Assembly: GCA_913053845.1 (NCBI GenBank)
Contig: CAJXGD010000014.1
Span: forward strand, 1 to 47,829
DNA: 47,829 nt
DNA from: an uncultured bacterium
GTDB taxonomy: Bacteria; Bipolaricaulota; Bipolaricaulia; RBG-16-55-9; DRJF01
Reading direction: 5' to 3'
The translations under genes were made by a program, and so were the position numbers. The number at the start of each line of letters is the position of its first letter. The first letter of the stretch is position 1. Shown one piece after another: positions 16,513 to 25,032 of the stretch. The notes beneath the pieces were generated by a model. It was not told where the DNA came from and did no database searches. It saw only the letters and a program-made list of their open reading frames with translations.

Positions 16513-16919
16513 CTCCTGAACACTGGCGCTTGCGGCGGGCTAACGACCGATTGATCGGCTTCAAATGTCGCTCCTGCGGCTGGGTCAGTTTTCCGGAGAG
16601 GCGAAAAACCTGCAAGCGCTGCCGGGCGGCTCCGGCCCAGTTCGAGGAGATCCAGCTAAGCCCTTATGGCAAGGTGCTCTCTTACGTGATCCAGCAGCGC
16701 CTGCCGGAGGAGTTCGAGTCGCCCTTGGCCGTTGCCGTCATCGAGCTGGAGGAGGGGGCGCGCCTCTACGGTCATCTGGTTGAAACAAGCGCAGAAGAAC
16801 TGCATGTCGGTCTGGAGGTCGAGGCCGACTATCGGGTGATGTATCGTGACGAGGGGCTGAACGTCTATTCGTACAAATTCGCGCCTAGAAGGAACGTAGC
16901 TCATGACCCAGCCGACTAA
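16509..16919 (+). CDS. DUF35 OB-fold, zinc-ribbon acyl-CoA-binding partner protein
   Basis: 136 residues from ATG 16509, which overlaps the previous stop (ATGA) and has GGAGGG upstream. Two CxxC pairs (FKCRSCG and CKRC) form a rubredoxin-like zinc ribbon, followed by an OB fold (YGKVLSYVIQQRLP, PLAVAVIELEEGARLYGHL). In the archaeal thiolase/HMG-CoA synthase complex the DUF35 subunit bridges the two enzymes and helps form a shared CoA site. It sits exactly between genes for those two partners here and overlaps the thiolase gene by 17 bases, so equal expression is likely. Confidence 0.88.
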   Translation: MTPEHWRLRRANDRLIGFKCRSCGWVSFPERRKTCKRCRAAPAQFEEIQLSPYGKVLSYVIQQRLPEEFESPLAVAVIELEEGARLYGHLVETSAEELHVGLEVEADYRVMYRDEGLNVYSYKFAPRRNVAHDPAD

Positions 16920-18072
16920 TTCGCTGCGCGGCCGGGTGGCTATCATTGGGGCGGGGATGATTGACTTCGGTGAGCTTTTCTCAATGAGCCTGGAAGAGAT
17001 GATCGAGCAGGCTTATCTTAATGCCCTGGCTAGCGTGGACAAGGGACTGGATGCAGGCGAGATCGAAGCCGCCTGGCTGGGGACGGTCTATCCGGCTATG
17101 GGCAATACCGGGCTGGTGCTGGCCCATGCGACCGGCCTGTTTGACATCCCGGTGACCCGGGTGGAGAACGCCTGCGCCACCGGCTCCGACGCCTTTCGCA
17201 ACGCCTCGATGGCTGTGGCGGCCGGCATATATGATGTGGCGCTGGTGGTAGGGGCGGAGAAGATGCGCGATGAGCCGGGTGGCCTGATCGCTAGATCGGC
17301 CTTGAAAAAACTCTGGCTGGGGCGCGGGGTGACCATGCCGGCCTACTTCGGCCTGCGCGCGACGGCTTATATGGAGCGCTACGGGGTGGGGCGGGAGGGC
17401 ATCGCCGCGGTGAGCGTCAAGAACCATGCCAACGGCGTCAAATACCCCCATGCGCACCTGCGGATCAACTGTTCCCTGGACGAGGTGCTGAAAGCCCCTT
17501 ATGTCTCGTATCCCTTGGGGCTCTACGACTGCTGCCCGGTGACCGATGGGGCGGCGGCGCTGCTGATCTGCCGGGCGGAGCTGGCGCAGCGTTACACCGA
17601 TAGCCCGGTCTACCTGTTGGGATCGGGCTTGGCGACGGACAGTTTTGTGCGCGGCGGCGATCTGACCAGCTTCAAGGCGACTCAGGAGGCGGCCCGCCAG
17701 GCCTACGAGATGGCCGGCTTGGGACCGGAGCAGATCAACGTGGCCGAGATTCACGACTGCTTCAGTATCACCGAGCTGATCTCTTATGAAGACTTGGGCT
17801 TCGCCCCGGCGGGCCGAGGGGCTGAGCTATTAGAGGCGGGCACCGTGATGCTGGAGGGCGAGCGGCCGATCAACCCCAGCGGCGGACTGCTCTCCAAAGG
17901 CCATCCCTTGGGAGCGACGGGGGTGGCGCAGTTGGTGGAGCTCTATGAGCAACTGCGCGGTCAGGCCGGAGCGGTGCAAGTGAAAGAACCCCAGTTCGCG
18001 CTGCAGCACAACATCGGCATCGGGCGCTGGGCGACCGGCTCGGTGGGCTGCGTGCACATTTTAGGGCGCTAG
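16903..18072 (+). CDS. Thiolase of the SCP-x/archaeal acetyl-CoA acetyltransferase type
   Basis: 389 residues. Thiolase fold with the nucleophile Cys91 in VENACATGSDAFRNAS, His284 in EIHDCFSITE, His334 in SKGHPLGATG and Cys383 in SVGCVHILG, so the catalytic set looks intact, unlike the HMG-CoA-synthase-like partner. It would make or cleave 3-ketoacyl-CoA, for example acetoacetyl-CoA from two acetyl-CoA, or act as an acyltransferase. With DUF35 and the synthase-like protein it probably forms one complex. No other mevalonate-pathway gene is in the window, so the pathway is open. Confidence 0.9.
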   Translation: MTQPTNSLRGRVAIIGAGMIDFGELFSMSLEEMIEQAYLNALASVDKGLDAGEIEAAWLGTVYPAMGNTGLVLAHATGLFDIPVTRVENACATGSDAFRNASMAVAAGIYDVALVVGAEKMRDEPGGLIARSALKKLWLGRGVTMPAYFGLRATAYMERYGVGREGIAAVSVKNHANGVKYPHAHLRINCSLDEVLKAPYVSYPLGLYDCCPVTDGAAALLICRAELAQRYTDSPVYLLGSGLATDSFVRGGDLTSFKATQEAARQAYEMAGLGPEQINVAEIHDCFSITELISYEDLGFAPAGRGAELLEAGTVMLEGERPINPSGGLLSKGHPLGATGVAQLVELYEQLRGQAGAVQVKEPQFALQHNIGIGRWATGSVGCVHILGR

Positions 18073-18111
18073 GCCGGTCAAAGCGCTCTGGCCTAGCAAT
18101 GGGAGGGAACT

Positions 18112-18720
18112 ATGGCCTGGATCAAGACGATTTCTCCTGAAGCAGCCTCGGGGAAGCTCAAGGAGCTTTATGAGCAAGTGAGCAGTCCCGAGGGCCAGGT
18201 GGATAATATCTTGCAGGCTCACAGCCTGCGACCGCGGACATTGGCGGCGCACTTACAGCTCTACAAGGCCGCGATGCACAGTCGTCCCAACGGTCTATCG
18301 CCCCGCGAGCGCGAGCTGGTAGGCGTCTGCGTTTCGCAGCTCAATGGGTGCGAATACTGCGTTCAGCATCATCGCGCCGGTTTGGCCCGTCACCTCAACA
18401 ACCCAGCGCTGGCGTTGGAGCTCTCCGAGGCGGCCATTGGGAAACGTCCCTCGCAGCGGCTTAGTGAGCGCGAGCGGGCGCTCTGTGCCTATGCCAGCAA
18501 GCTCACCCGAATTCCGGGCGCGATGGAAGAACGTGATCTGGCTGAGTTGCGCAACGTTGGGCTGGACGATGCAGCTATTCTGGATCTGAACCAGATCGTG
18601 GCCTATTTCGCCTATGCCAATCGCACCGTGCTCGGTCTAGGGGTGAAGATAGACGACGAGCCCTTGGGCTTGCATCCCGATGAGCGCGAAGCGGGTTTGC
18701 AGCACAAGGCGCTGGGCTGA
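18112..18720 (+). CDS. AhpD-like / carboxymuconolactone decarboxylase family protein (peroxidase-related)
   Basis: 202 residues; GGGAGGGAACT before the ATG. The core motif QLNGCEYCVQHHRAG has the redox CxxC followed by histidine that defines the AhpD branch, with upstream RERELVGVCVS. Related proteins reduce peroxiredoxins or detoxify alkyl hydroperoxides. It is about the length of the 'uncharacterised peroxidase-related enzyme' subgroup. It follows the thiolase by 39 bases and may share its message. Confidence 0.88.
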   Translation: MAWIKTISPEAASGKLKELYEQVSSPEGQVDNILQAHSLRPRTLAAHLQLYKAAMHSRPNGLSPRERELVGVCVSQLNGCEYCVQHHRAGLARHLNNPALALELSEAAIGKRPSQRLSERERALCAYASKLTRIPGAMEERDLAELRNVGLDDAAILDLNQIVAYFAYANRTVLGLGVKIDDEPLGLHPDEREAGLQHKALG

Positions 18721-18722
18721 CA

Positions 18723-19385
18723 CTATGCTTGTTTTAATGTGTTAATCCACACTGCATCACTAACACGTTGTTCTATATCAGTTTCTAGAGCCTGAAAAGC
18801 AGATAATGCCCTTAATGGAGAGAAATCGCTGATGAACTCGGGCACTCTGCGCGCATGTTGCCTGATCGAGCTACGAAATTTCTTACGCTGACGACCGGAT
18901 AATCCACTCGCTACAAGTAACAATTCGTACAGTTTAATTTCGGGATGAGGCAAGCCTTCTACTTTCTTTAGGGGCGGTAGTTTGAGTGGGGTGCGTCCTC
19001 GGGGATTGCCGGCTGCTTTACGCAATGCAGCCTCGTCAAATAACAGCCAAGCTTCTTGCATGTGTACTGGTATAACACAAATGACCGGTGGCAGGGAGTT
19101 GTCTTGCGGTATTTGTCCAATTGCCTGGCGTATTTCATCCATTCGTGTCTGGCGTGACTTCGCTTCCGCGTCACGATGTACAAACAACAGATCAGCCGGG
19201 TATAGCTCCAGGCTTTTCAAAATGCGCTCAGGCAACCTCCTGGGTGGGCGGGGCAACCTCCTGAGATCTGCCCATGCAGTCTGAATGGAAAGGCCCAAGT
19301 GTTGGTGTAATAACCAGCTAAGAATAGGAATAAGGGCTCGATCTGAACTGCCGTCAGAGAGCAAGGTATAACGCAGCTCTTTCAT
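18723..19385 (-). CDS. TOPRIM-like/DUF4276-like partner of an ABC-type ATPase (putative defence effector)
   Basis: 220 residues. The N-terminus YTLLSDGSSDRALIPIL and the segment DLLFVHRDAEAKSR (Asp72, Glu74) resemble the acidic motifs of TOPRIM-type nuclease domains, with Asp11 where Glu is usual. PVHMQEAWLLFDEAAL and the ASGL segment occur in small proteins often encoded next to AAA-type ATPases. Its ATG shares one base with the ATPase stop (TAATG), so translation is coupled. ATPase plus TOPRIM-like partner recalls the logic of OLD and PARIS anti-phage systems; that function is inferred. Family assignment is tentative. Confidence 0.65.
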   Translation of the reverse strand: MKELRYTLLSDGSSDRALIPILSWLLHQHLGLSIQTAWADLRRLPRPPRRLPERILKSLELYPADLLFVHRDAEAKSRQTRMDEIRQAIGQIPQDNSLPPVICVIPVHMQEAWLLFDEAALRKAAGNPRGRTPLKLPPLKKVEGLPHPEIKLYELLLVASGLSGRQRKKFRSSIRQHARRVPEFISDFSPLRALSAFQALETDIEQRVSDAVWINTLKQA

Positions 19386-20914
19386 TATGGTTCAGAACGG
19401 AAGGGCAGCAAGAGTTGTAAATCTGGTCGGTCCGCAACGCGACGTGTTTTCTGCCGTTTGGTTCTTGATCTCTCGTGATCCTTGCCATTGACATAGAAGT
19501 CAGTTGCTTGTTCTCTAGTTATGACTGGATTCAAGTAAGCCAGTAAGTCGCCTTTGGCAATAACATGTGCTTTTTCCTCCTTCTTCTGGCGCCAGGTCCC
19601 AGGCAAACAACCGAAGCATAGTCGTTTGAACCGCCGGCCTTCTCTGATCGTTTCCTTTAATTCGGCCACTAACAGACTATCATCAGGTACTTGACTGACG
19701 ACGGCGGGTGAGTGTGTATTGATAATCACTTGGTGGAGGGGATTATCTGGCCCTATTTCTTCGTCTACATCGGTACCAATGTCCTGGAGTAGTCTTAGCA
19801 TTGCCGGAATTCGTCCTGGATGTATGCCGTTCTCAGGCTCCTCCAAACAGATTAGTCCCTGCGATTCTGGGTCTTGCTCTAGTACCGCCAGAGCCAAAAA
19901 CCGTAAGGTTCCATCAGATAGTGAACGTGCCGGATAGGGTGTGCCTTCACGGTCGGTGACGTGCAGAGTGAGTAATTCGCGCCGTTCATCTCTGTCAACT
20001 CCCACTTCCTGCACATCATCAATAAGCTCTGATAGGCGATTGGCCACCTGGGCATAGATCTGCGCCGTAGCAGCCGCATCAGGCTCTCCATTTTGTTGAT
20101 GGTTATGCTTTTGCCTCGCCAGGTGATAGAGGGTTGCAGCCAGGTGTGAGCCATCTTTCCCTAAATGGGGAGAAGCGTTGAACTCGTCTGGTTTGCGTAG
20201 CGCAGAAGGTTCCAACTGCAGTAAACGCCAAGATTGCATCTCCCTGCGTGCCAGTAATGCTGTAGGGCTTTCAGTGGCATTTGCAACAGAGAGAACCGTG
20301 CGAGGCAAGTTTGCTGCTAGGAAGGATTGGGGTCTACCACCGCTGCCATCTTGGTGTCGCTTAATGAGTAGATTATCGCCCTCTTTCTCGGTCGAGATAA
20401 AGGGACTGCGGCGTGCACCACGCACCGCAGATTTACGCCACTTAGCGACATTATGAGGGAACAATAGGTGCTTATGAGCATCACTTTTATTGATATGAAC
20501 GAGTTCTTCTTTAGTCAATTCGAGAGAACCTAGTGATGGCTGGTTAGAGTTCTCTCTATAAGCTATCTTCAAGGAATAGCGTAGAAAAGTAATCTTAGCT
20601 TGCGCCGGCTGTCCCAAATCGTCAATGCCTTTGTATGGAACGATCATCTCTGCTTCAAAAGACATCTCAGGATCATACTCGTCACCCACGTAGTGGAATA
20701 AACTACGCAAATCAGCCATCCCTCCCCCTGCATCGCGCACAGATGAGGCGGCATCAACCAAGGGGTTATTAGCTAGAGCGCTTAAGAAAGTGATAGCGTC
20801 AAACATGTTGGACTTGCCCACACCATTTGGCCCAGCTATGCAGGTGAATGGTCCAAAGCGCACATCCACGTCTACCAGATTCTTGAAGCCGGAAACTTTC
20901 AAGCGAGTTAGCAT
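19385..20914 (-). CDS. SMC/RecF-like AAA ATPase (AAA_21 type) of a two-gene module
   Basis: 509 residues. Walker A GPNGVGKSN (29-37) follows KVSGFKNLVDVDVRFG, the typical RecF-like opening. Later come the signature ARSLSDGTLRFLALA, Walker B LICLEEPENGIHP and the switch histidine NTHSPAVV. The middle is a variable helical region with no coiled coil as long as that of SMC proteins. No TOPRIM domain is fused, as it would be in OLD proteins; that activity appears to be supplied by the following gene. Codon use is more A/T-rich than in the flanking housekeeping genes. The pair sits between an AhpD-like gene and pth with its own promoter, in keeping with an acquired defence cassette. Confidence 0.85.
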   Translation of the reverse strand: MLTRLKVSGFKNLVDVDVRFGPFTCIAGPNGVGKSNMFDAITFLSALANNPLVDAASSVRDAGGGMADLRSLFHYVGDEYDPEMSFEAEMIVPYKGIDDLGQPAQAKITFLRYSLKIAYRENSNQPSLGSLELTKEELVHINKSDAHKHLLFPHNVAKWRKSAVRGARRSPFISTEKEGDNLLIKRHQDGSGGRPQSFLAANLPRTVLSVANATESPTALLARREMQSWRLLQLEPSALRKPDEFNASPHLGKDGSHLAATLYHLARQKHNHQQNGEPDAAATAQIYAQVANRLSELIDDVQEVGVDRDERRELLTLHVTDREGTPYPARSLSDGTLRFLALAVLEQDPESQGLICLEEPENGIHPGRIPAMLRLLQDIGTDVDEEIGPDNPLHQVIINTHSPAVVSQVPDDSLLVAELKETIREGRRFKRLCFGCLPGTWRQKKEEKAHVIAKGDLLAYLNPVITREQATDFYVNGKDHERSRTKRQKTRRVADRPDLQLLLPFRSEP

Positions 20915-20929
20915 TATCTATCGCTCATC

Positions 20930-20958
20930 AGCATAAGCTTCTCAGCTTGATCTGTCAA
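20930..20958 (-). promoter_or_regulatory. Promoter of the ATPase/TOPRIM-like module
   Basis: On the minus strand a perfect TTGACA (20958-20953), 17 bases, TATGCT (20935-20930). Fifteen bases separate the -10 box from ATG 20914, so the leader would be about nine bases and there is no Shine-Dalgarno sequence. Confidence 0.6.
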
Positions 20959-21022
20959 CCAGAGCCGCTGATGCACAGCAGGTGCCAGTTAAGATTAAGT
21001 CTGAGAGCCAACGTAGATAGAC

Positions 21023-21583
21023 TTAAGCCTCAGGGTTGAACTCCTGCATCACTGCCTCGATGCCCCGGTGCAGAAAAAGCTCGATCGCCTCGGCCGCGCG
21101 CGCCAGCAAATCCGGCAGCAGTTCCTCTTCTTTAGGAGTGAACGGCGCTAAAACATATTCGACCAGATCGTTCGTGGGTCCCGCGCCCCTAATGCCCAGG
21201 CGTAGGCGCGGGATCTCCTGCGTGCCCAGCGCTTCGATCACCGACCGCATTCCCTGATGTCCTCCGGAGCTGCCGTGTGCCCGCGCGCGCAAGCGGCCCA
21301 GCGGCAGCGCGTAGTCATCATAAACTATCAGACAGTCCTGCGGGGTGCATCGTTGTGCTAAGCAGAACTGCCGCACCGCCAGGCCACTGCGGTTCATATA
21401 AGTCAGCGGCTTGACCAGCAGATGCCCGTCCAGACGATAGTAGAGCGCCTCCGGACTCTTCAGGAGGCGGGCACGGCCACCGTAGCGCTCCAGGTAGGCA
21501 TCAAGAGCCCGAAATCCCAGATTGTGTCGAGTGAATACATAGCGAGGGCCGGGGTTACCCAAGCCGCAGACCACCCCAACCAT
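21023..21583 (-). CDS. pth: Peptidyl-tRNA hydrolase
   Basis: 186 residues. Motifs: GLGNPGPRYVFTRHNLGF (with the catalytic histidine), KPLTYMNRSG, VYDDYALPLGRLR and GSSGGHQGMRS. It frees tRNA from peptidyl-tRNA released by stalled ribosomes. The Asn that corresponds to E. coli Asn114 (GGHNG) is Gln here. It lies 21 bases after rplY, the usual ctc-pth arrangement, and its own ribosome site is weak. Confidence 0.95.
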   Translation of the reverse strand: MVGVVCGLGNPGPRYVFTRHNLGFRALDAYLERYGGRARLLKSPEALYYRLDGHLLVKPLTYMNRSGLAVRQFCLAQRCTPQDCLIVYDDYALPLGRLRARAHGSSGGHQGMRSVIEALGTQEIPRLRLGIRGAGPTNDLVEYVLAPFTPKEEELLPDLLARAAEAIELFLHRGIEAVMQEFNPEA

Positions 21584-21604
21584 CTGCCCGGACCCACGCG
21601 CTCC

Positions 21605-22249
21605 CTAGCCTTCCGGCTGTTGAGATTCGCCGGCCGATGCCGTTTCGGCGGGCGCGCCGGCCGTCGCAGCCTCTTCGGCCACCTCGGCTTCAACCTCGAC
21701 CGCCACAGCCTCTTCCTTGCGCGGGGCCAAGACCGTCACCAGAGTCACTTCAGGTGGCATGAGCACCTGCAGGTCCTGCAGCGCAAGGTCGCGCGCGTGT
21801 AGGGATTCACCGATGTCCATCTGTGAGATATCCACCTCTACCGCCTCGGGGATCCGCTCGGCCAAACCGCTGACCAGGATGGCCTGACGCAGTTTATCCA
21901 CCAGTCCACCGGCCTTGGCCCCCTTGGCCTCCCCGACCAAGCGCAGCGGTACCTTGAGCTTGATCGGCCGATCGGTCGGCGGCTGGTAGAGATCAATGTG
22001 GAGCACCTGATCGTTGAGCGGGTTATAATGAACGTCGCGCACAAAGGTGGAGAGGCGCTCGCCATTTACCTGAAGCTCGATCCGCGAGCTGCGGGTGATC
22101 CGGTTAAGCAAGCGCTCCAAGTCCTTATGCGCGAAGGTCAAGAGCCGATGCACTCCCCGGCCATAGACCACCCCCGGAATCCGTCCTCCACGCCGCAACG
22201 CGCGCAGATTAGGCTCCGTGCGCACCTCGGCCTTCAATTCATAAGTCAT
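21605..22249 (-). CDS. rplY: Ribosomal protein bL25 (TL5/CTC family)
   Basis: 214 residues from ATG 22249 with AGGAGGAGG upstream; the frame runs on to 22366 but that extension has no support and would overlap the acyl-CoA dehydrogenase gene. The N-terminal 5S-rRNA-binding domain (YELKAEVRTEPNLRALRRGG, IPGVVYGRG) is followed by the beta-rich C-terminal TL5 domain. The last 40 residues are Ala/Glu-rich and probably disordered. The long CTC form is typical of thermophiles and stress-related ctc genes. Confidence 0.94.
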   Translation of the reverse strand: MTYELKAEVRTEPNLRALRRGGRIPGVVYGRGVHRLLTFAHKDLERLLNRITRSSRIELQVNGERLSTFVRDVHYNPLNDQVLHIDLYQPPTDRPIKLKVPLRLVGEAKGAKAGGLVDKLRQAILVSGLAERIPEAVEVDISQMDIGESLHARDLALQDLQVLMPPEVTLVTVLAPRKEEAVAVEVEAEVAEEAATAGAPAETASAGESQQPEG

Positions 22250-22303
22250 CTCAGTAAACCTCCTCCTGCAGATGGAAACTCCCTCGGAATAACGTTCCTG
22301 CTG

Positions 22304-22309
22304 ATTATA
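22304..22309 (-). promoter_or_regulatory. Candidate -10 box upstream of rplY
   Basis: A perfect TATAAT on the minus strand lies 55 bases before the rplY ATG, just after the end of the acyl-CoA dehydrogenase gene. No good -35 hexamer is seen at 17 or 18 bases, so this is weak evidence for a separate rplY-pth promoter. Confidence 0.3.
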
Positions 22310-22328
22310 CTGAATGAAGCAGTCCGGA

Positions 22329-23963
22329 TCATCTACCCAGCGCGTCAACCGCCCCCCAGACCTCACGGTCAGCTAGCGCCTCGGCCGGATAGTCCTGATG
22401 ATCGAGGAAGTGGGCCGCATAGTAGCCGGCCATGCGGGCATAGCGCTCCTGCCCGCTCTGCTCAGCCAGCTCTAGCAGCAGCGCCACCTGGGCGCTATCT
22501 GCCAGGCGCTTCAGCGCTTCCTTGGCATAGAACTGTGCCAGGGGTCCCTCTAATCGCCCTAGTCGCTCAAGCGTGCCTCGCAGCGCGGCCAAAGCGCTCT
22601 TGGCTGCCGGCTCACTGCGATGGGCCAGTAGAGCGCCGAACTCCTCCAAGAAGGGCTCGTGCGCGGCCTTCTTCTGCATCACTTCCAGCATATCCAGCGC
22701 TTGAATATTGCTGGTACCCTCCCAGATGGGGGTGATTAGCGCCTCGCGATGCCAGCGGGCCACCGGGAACTCTGCCAAGAAACCGATGCCGCCATGCAGC
22801 TCCATCGCCAAGCGGGTGAGATCGGCCGCCAGCTCAGCGGTGCGGTTCTTGGCCAGATGGCTCAGCAGGCGGGCATAATGATAGCGTTGGCTGTAAGGCG
22901 GGCGCTCGCTCCAAGCGTGGTCGAAGGCGTCAATCGCTTTGAAAGTCAGTAGCATCCCGGCGGCCAAGCGCGTCTCCATCTCCAGGAGATCTCGGCGAAC
23001 CAGGGGATGATCAATCAGCACCTGCCCAAAGGCACGACGCTCCTGAACATAGCCCAGAGCTTCCAAGTGAGCCTTGCGGGTGATGCCCACCGCGGCGACC
23101 GCGTTGGCCAGGCGAGAGACTGTCAGCATTTCTAGTGCATAATAGATGCCCTGGTCGGCTCGCCCCACCAACTGGGCCTCGGAGCCCTCCAGGGAGATCT
23201 CCCCGGTGGGCACGGAGCGGGTGCCGCTCTTCTCCTTGAGCCGACGCAGCAAAAAGTTAAGCTCACCTTGCCGGTTGAGCCGTGAGACCAGATAAAGAGC
23301 CAGCCCTTTAGCTCCCCCTGGCGCGCCCTCTGGCCGGGCGGTGATCACTGCTAGGTCGGCCAGGCCGGCGTTGCTGGCGAAGTATTTTTCGCCGCTCAGT
23401 CGCCACTGCTGCTGCTCATCCTGAACGGCGAGCGTCTCATTTACCCCAAGATCACTGCCGCCCTGAACTTCGGTTAGCCAGGTGGCACCGTATTTCAGCT
23501 CGGCGCCCGGTTGACCGGTCAGACCGGGCAACCAATCTTTCGCTTCCGGGGCGTATTTATAGATCACGTAGGCCGTCTGATTCGTGACAGTTAGAGTGCA
23601 ATAGAGGCCCGGATCGGAGACCAGATAGCCCAAGGCGAAGTGCTCATGCCAAGAGCCGCCTTCATAATGAGGGCGGTTGATACCCCCCTGCATCAGCCGT
23701 TCCAGCAGCGCCCGTTGGGCGGGGTTGAGCCAAACCCGATCCACTCGCTGCCCATCGATCCCCCAGGTCACCAGCTGGGGTGGGGCAATCTTATCGGTAT
23801 AATCGGCGATCTCGTAGATCTCGCGCCCGGCCAGGGCACCGTAGCTGTGCAGGCGCTCCCCCGCTTGGGCCAGTCCTTGGGGCCAAAAGTAGCGCAGCAC
23901 CTCTTGCAGATCGGGATCACAGTCATAATGATTCAGGCCATAAGCATGAGATCTATACTGCAT
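22329..23963 (-). CDS. Acyl-CoA dehydrogenase, AidB-like
   Basis: 544 residues, longer than the 380 of ordinary acyl-CoA dehydrogenases and close to the AidB type. Motifs: GATWLTEVQGGSDLGVNET (FAD/substrate loop), SGEKYFASNAGLADLAVITA, RRAFGQVLIDHPLVRRDL, ELHGGIGFLAEFPVARWHREA and ITPIWEGTSNIQALD near the FAD C-terminal site. E. coli AidB is linked to alkylation damage; other members oxidise acyl-CoA with ETF as acceptor. The gene starts 15 bases after prs with AAAGGAGG and stands inside the otherwise conserved glmU-prs-rplY-pth cluster, so it is likely an insertion co-transcribed with prs. Confidence 0.92.
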   Translation of the reverse strand: MQYRSHAYGLNHYDCDPDLQEVLRYFWPQGLAQAGERLHSYGALAGREIYEIADYTDKIAPPQLVTWGIDGQRVDRVWLNPAQRALLERLMQGGINRPHYEGGSWHEHFALGYLVSDPGLYCTLTVTNQTAYVIYKYAPEAKDWLPGLTGQPGAELKYGATWLTEVQGGSDLGVNETLAVQDEQQQWRLSGEKYFASNAGLADLAVITARPEGAPGGAKGLALYLVSRLNRQGELNFLLRRLKEKSGTRSVPTGEISLEGSEAQLVGRADQGIYYALEMLTVSRLANAVAAVGITRKAHLEALGYVQERRAFGQVLIDHPLVRRDLLEMETRLAAGMLLTFKAIDAFDHAWSERPPYSQRYHYARLLSHLAKNRTAELAADLTRLAMELHGGIGFLAEFPVARWHREALITPIWEGTSNIQALDMLEVMQKKAAHEPFLEEFGALLAHRSEPAAKSALAALRGTLERLGRLEGPLAQFYAKEALKRLADSAQVALLLELAEQSGQERYARMAGYYAAHFLDHQDYPAEALADREVWGAVDALGR

Positions 23964-23978
23964 TAGCTTGTGCCTCCT

Positions 23979-24932
23979 TTAAGAATGAGCGATCAGCTGG
24001 CTGACTGAGCGATCTTCGTGGATGCGTTCGATCGCCTTGGCGAAGAGATCGCCGACGGAGACCCAGCTGATTTTGCGGTTCTCTTGCGCTTGGGGCGGAG
24101 GGGCGATGGTGTTGGTGACCATGACGCTCTTGAGTGGCGAGCGCTCGATGCGAGCCAGGGCCTCACCGGTGAAGACTCCGTGGGTGATCGCAGCCTGCAC
24201 GGCGCGTGCGCCATTCTCCATCAGTAGCTCGGCCGCCTCTACCAGTGTCCCACCGGTAGCCAGTATGTCATCCACGATGATCGCCCGCTTGCCGCGCACC
24301 TCGCCTATCAAGTTGTAGGCCTCGACCTGGCGGCCGTCGAGGCGGCTCTTCTCCACGATGGCCAGCGGCAGGCCCAGCCGACCGGCGATTTGGCGCGAGC
24401 GCTTGGCCGAGCCGATGTCCGGGGCGACGATGACCATGTCGGCAATAGAATCCTGATCGGCAGTGATCTCTTCGGCGATCAGCGGGTCGGCGCGCAAATT
24501 ATCCACCGGGATATTAAAAAAACCTTGGATCTGGCCGGCATGGAGATCCAGGGTCAGCACCCGATCGGCGCGGGCGGTCTCAATCAGGTTGGCCACCAGC
24601 CGCGCGCTGATGGGCACCCGTCCGATATGCTTGCGGTCCTGCCGGCCATAGCCGTAGTAGGGCACCACCGCGGTGATCCGCCGGGCTGAAGCCCGATGCA
24701 GGGCATCTATCATGAGCAACAGCTCCATCAGGTGCTCGTTGACCGGTGGGGAGGTCGGCTGGATGACGAAGAGATCGTCACCTCGCACCGTCTCCTTGAT
24801 ATGCACGCTCGTCTCGCCATCGGGGAATTGCCGCACCTCAGCCTGACAGAGCGGGGTTCCCAGTATGCGACCGATCTCGTCGGCCAGCTCCCGGTTGGCG
24901 TTGCCGGTCACCAGCTTCAGCGGTGCTTCCAT
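23979..24932 (-). CDS. prs: Ribose-phosphate pyrophosphokinase
   Basis: 317 residues, standard class I length. Motifs: RQFPDGETSVHI, YYGYGRQDRKH (ATP loop), TLDLHAGQIQGFF (metal/ATP), VDDILATGGTLVEAAELL (PRPP-binding loop). It makes PRPP from ribose 5-phosphate and ATP for nucleotide, histidine and tryptophan synthesis. The GAGGCGAGGGG before the ATG is a good ribosome site, and a promoter of its own lies upstream. Confidence 0.96.
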   Translation of the reverse strand: MEAPLKLVTGNANRELADEIGRILGTPLCQAEVRQFPDGETSVHIKETVRGDDLFVIQPTSPPVNEHLMELLLMIDALHRASARRITAVVPYYGYGRQDRKHIGRVPISARLVANLIETARADRVLTLDLHAGQIQGFFNIPVDNLRADPLIAEEITADQDSIADMVIVAPDIGSAKRSRQIAGRLGLPLAIVEKSRLDGRQVEAYNLIGEVRGKRAIIVDDILATGGTLVEAAELLMENGARAVQAAITHGVFTGEALARIERSPLKSVMVTNTIAPPPQAQENRKISWVSVGDLFAKAIERIHEDRSVSQLIAHS

Positions 24933-24990
24933 GCTTCCCCCTCGCCTCCCTTAAGCTAGCCAGACCATCGGCCCTCTAGCATCTTTCTCA

Positions 24991-25020
24991 ACTATAGCTG
25001 ACCGAGCGCCGGCCGGTCAA
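24991..25020 (-). promoter_or_regulatory. Candidate prs promoter
   Basis: On the minus strand TTGACC (25020-25015), 18 bases, TATAGT (24996-24991), giving a leader of about 50 bases. It lies in the 100-base gap after the glmU-like gene, so prs and the genes after it can be transcribed separately. Confidence 0.55.
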
Positions 25021-25032
25021 ACGACCGCCAGG

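Noticed and set aside
22250..22366. N-terminal extension of bL25
   Set aside because: The family start MTYELKAEV has a strong AGGAGGAGG; the extension would overlap the preceding gene and contains the TATAAT candidate.
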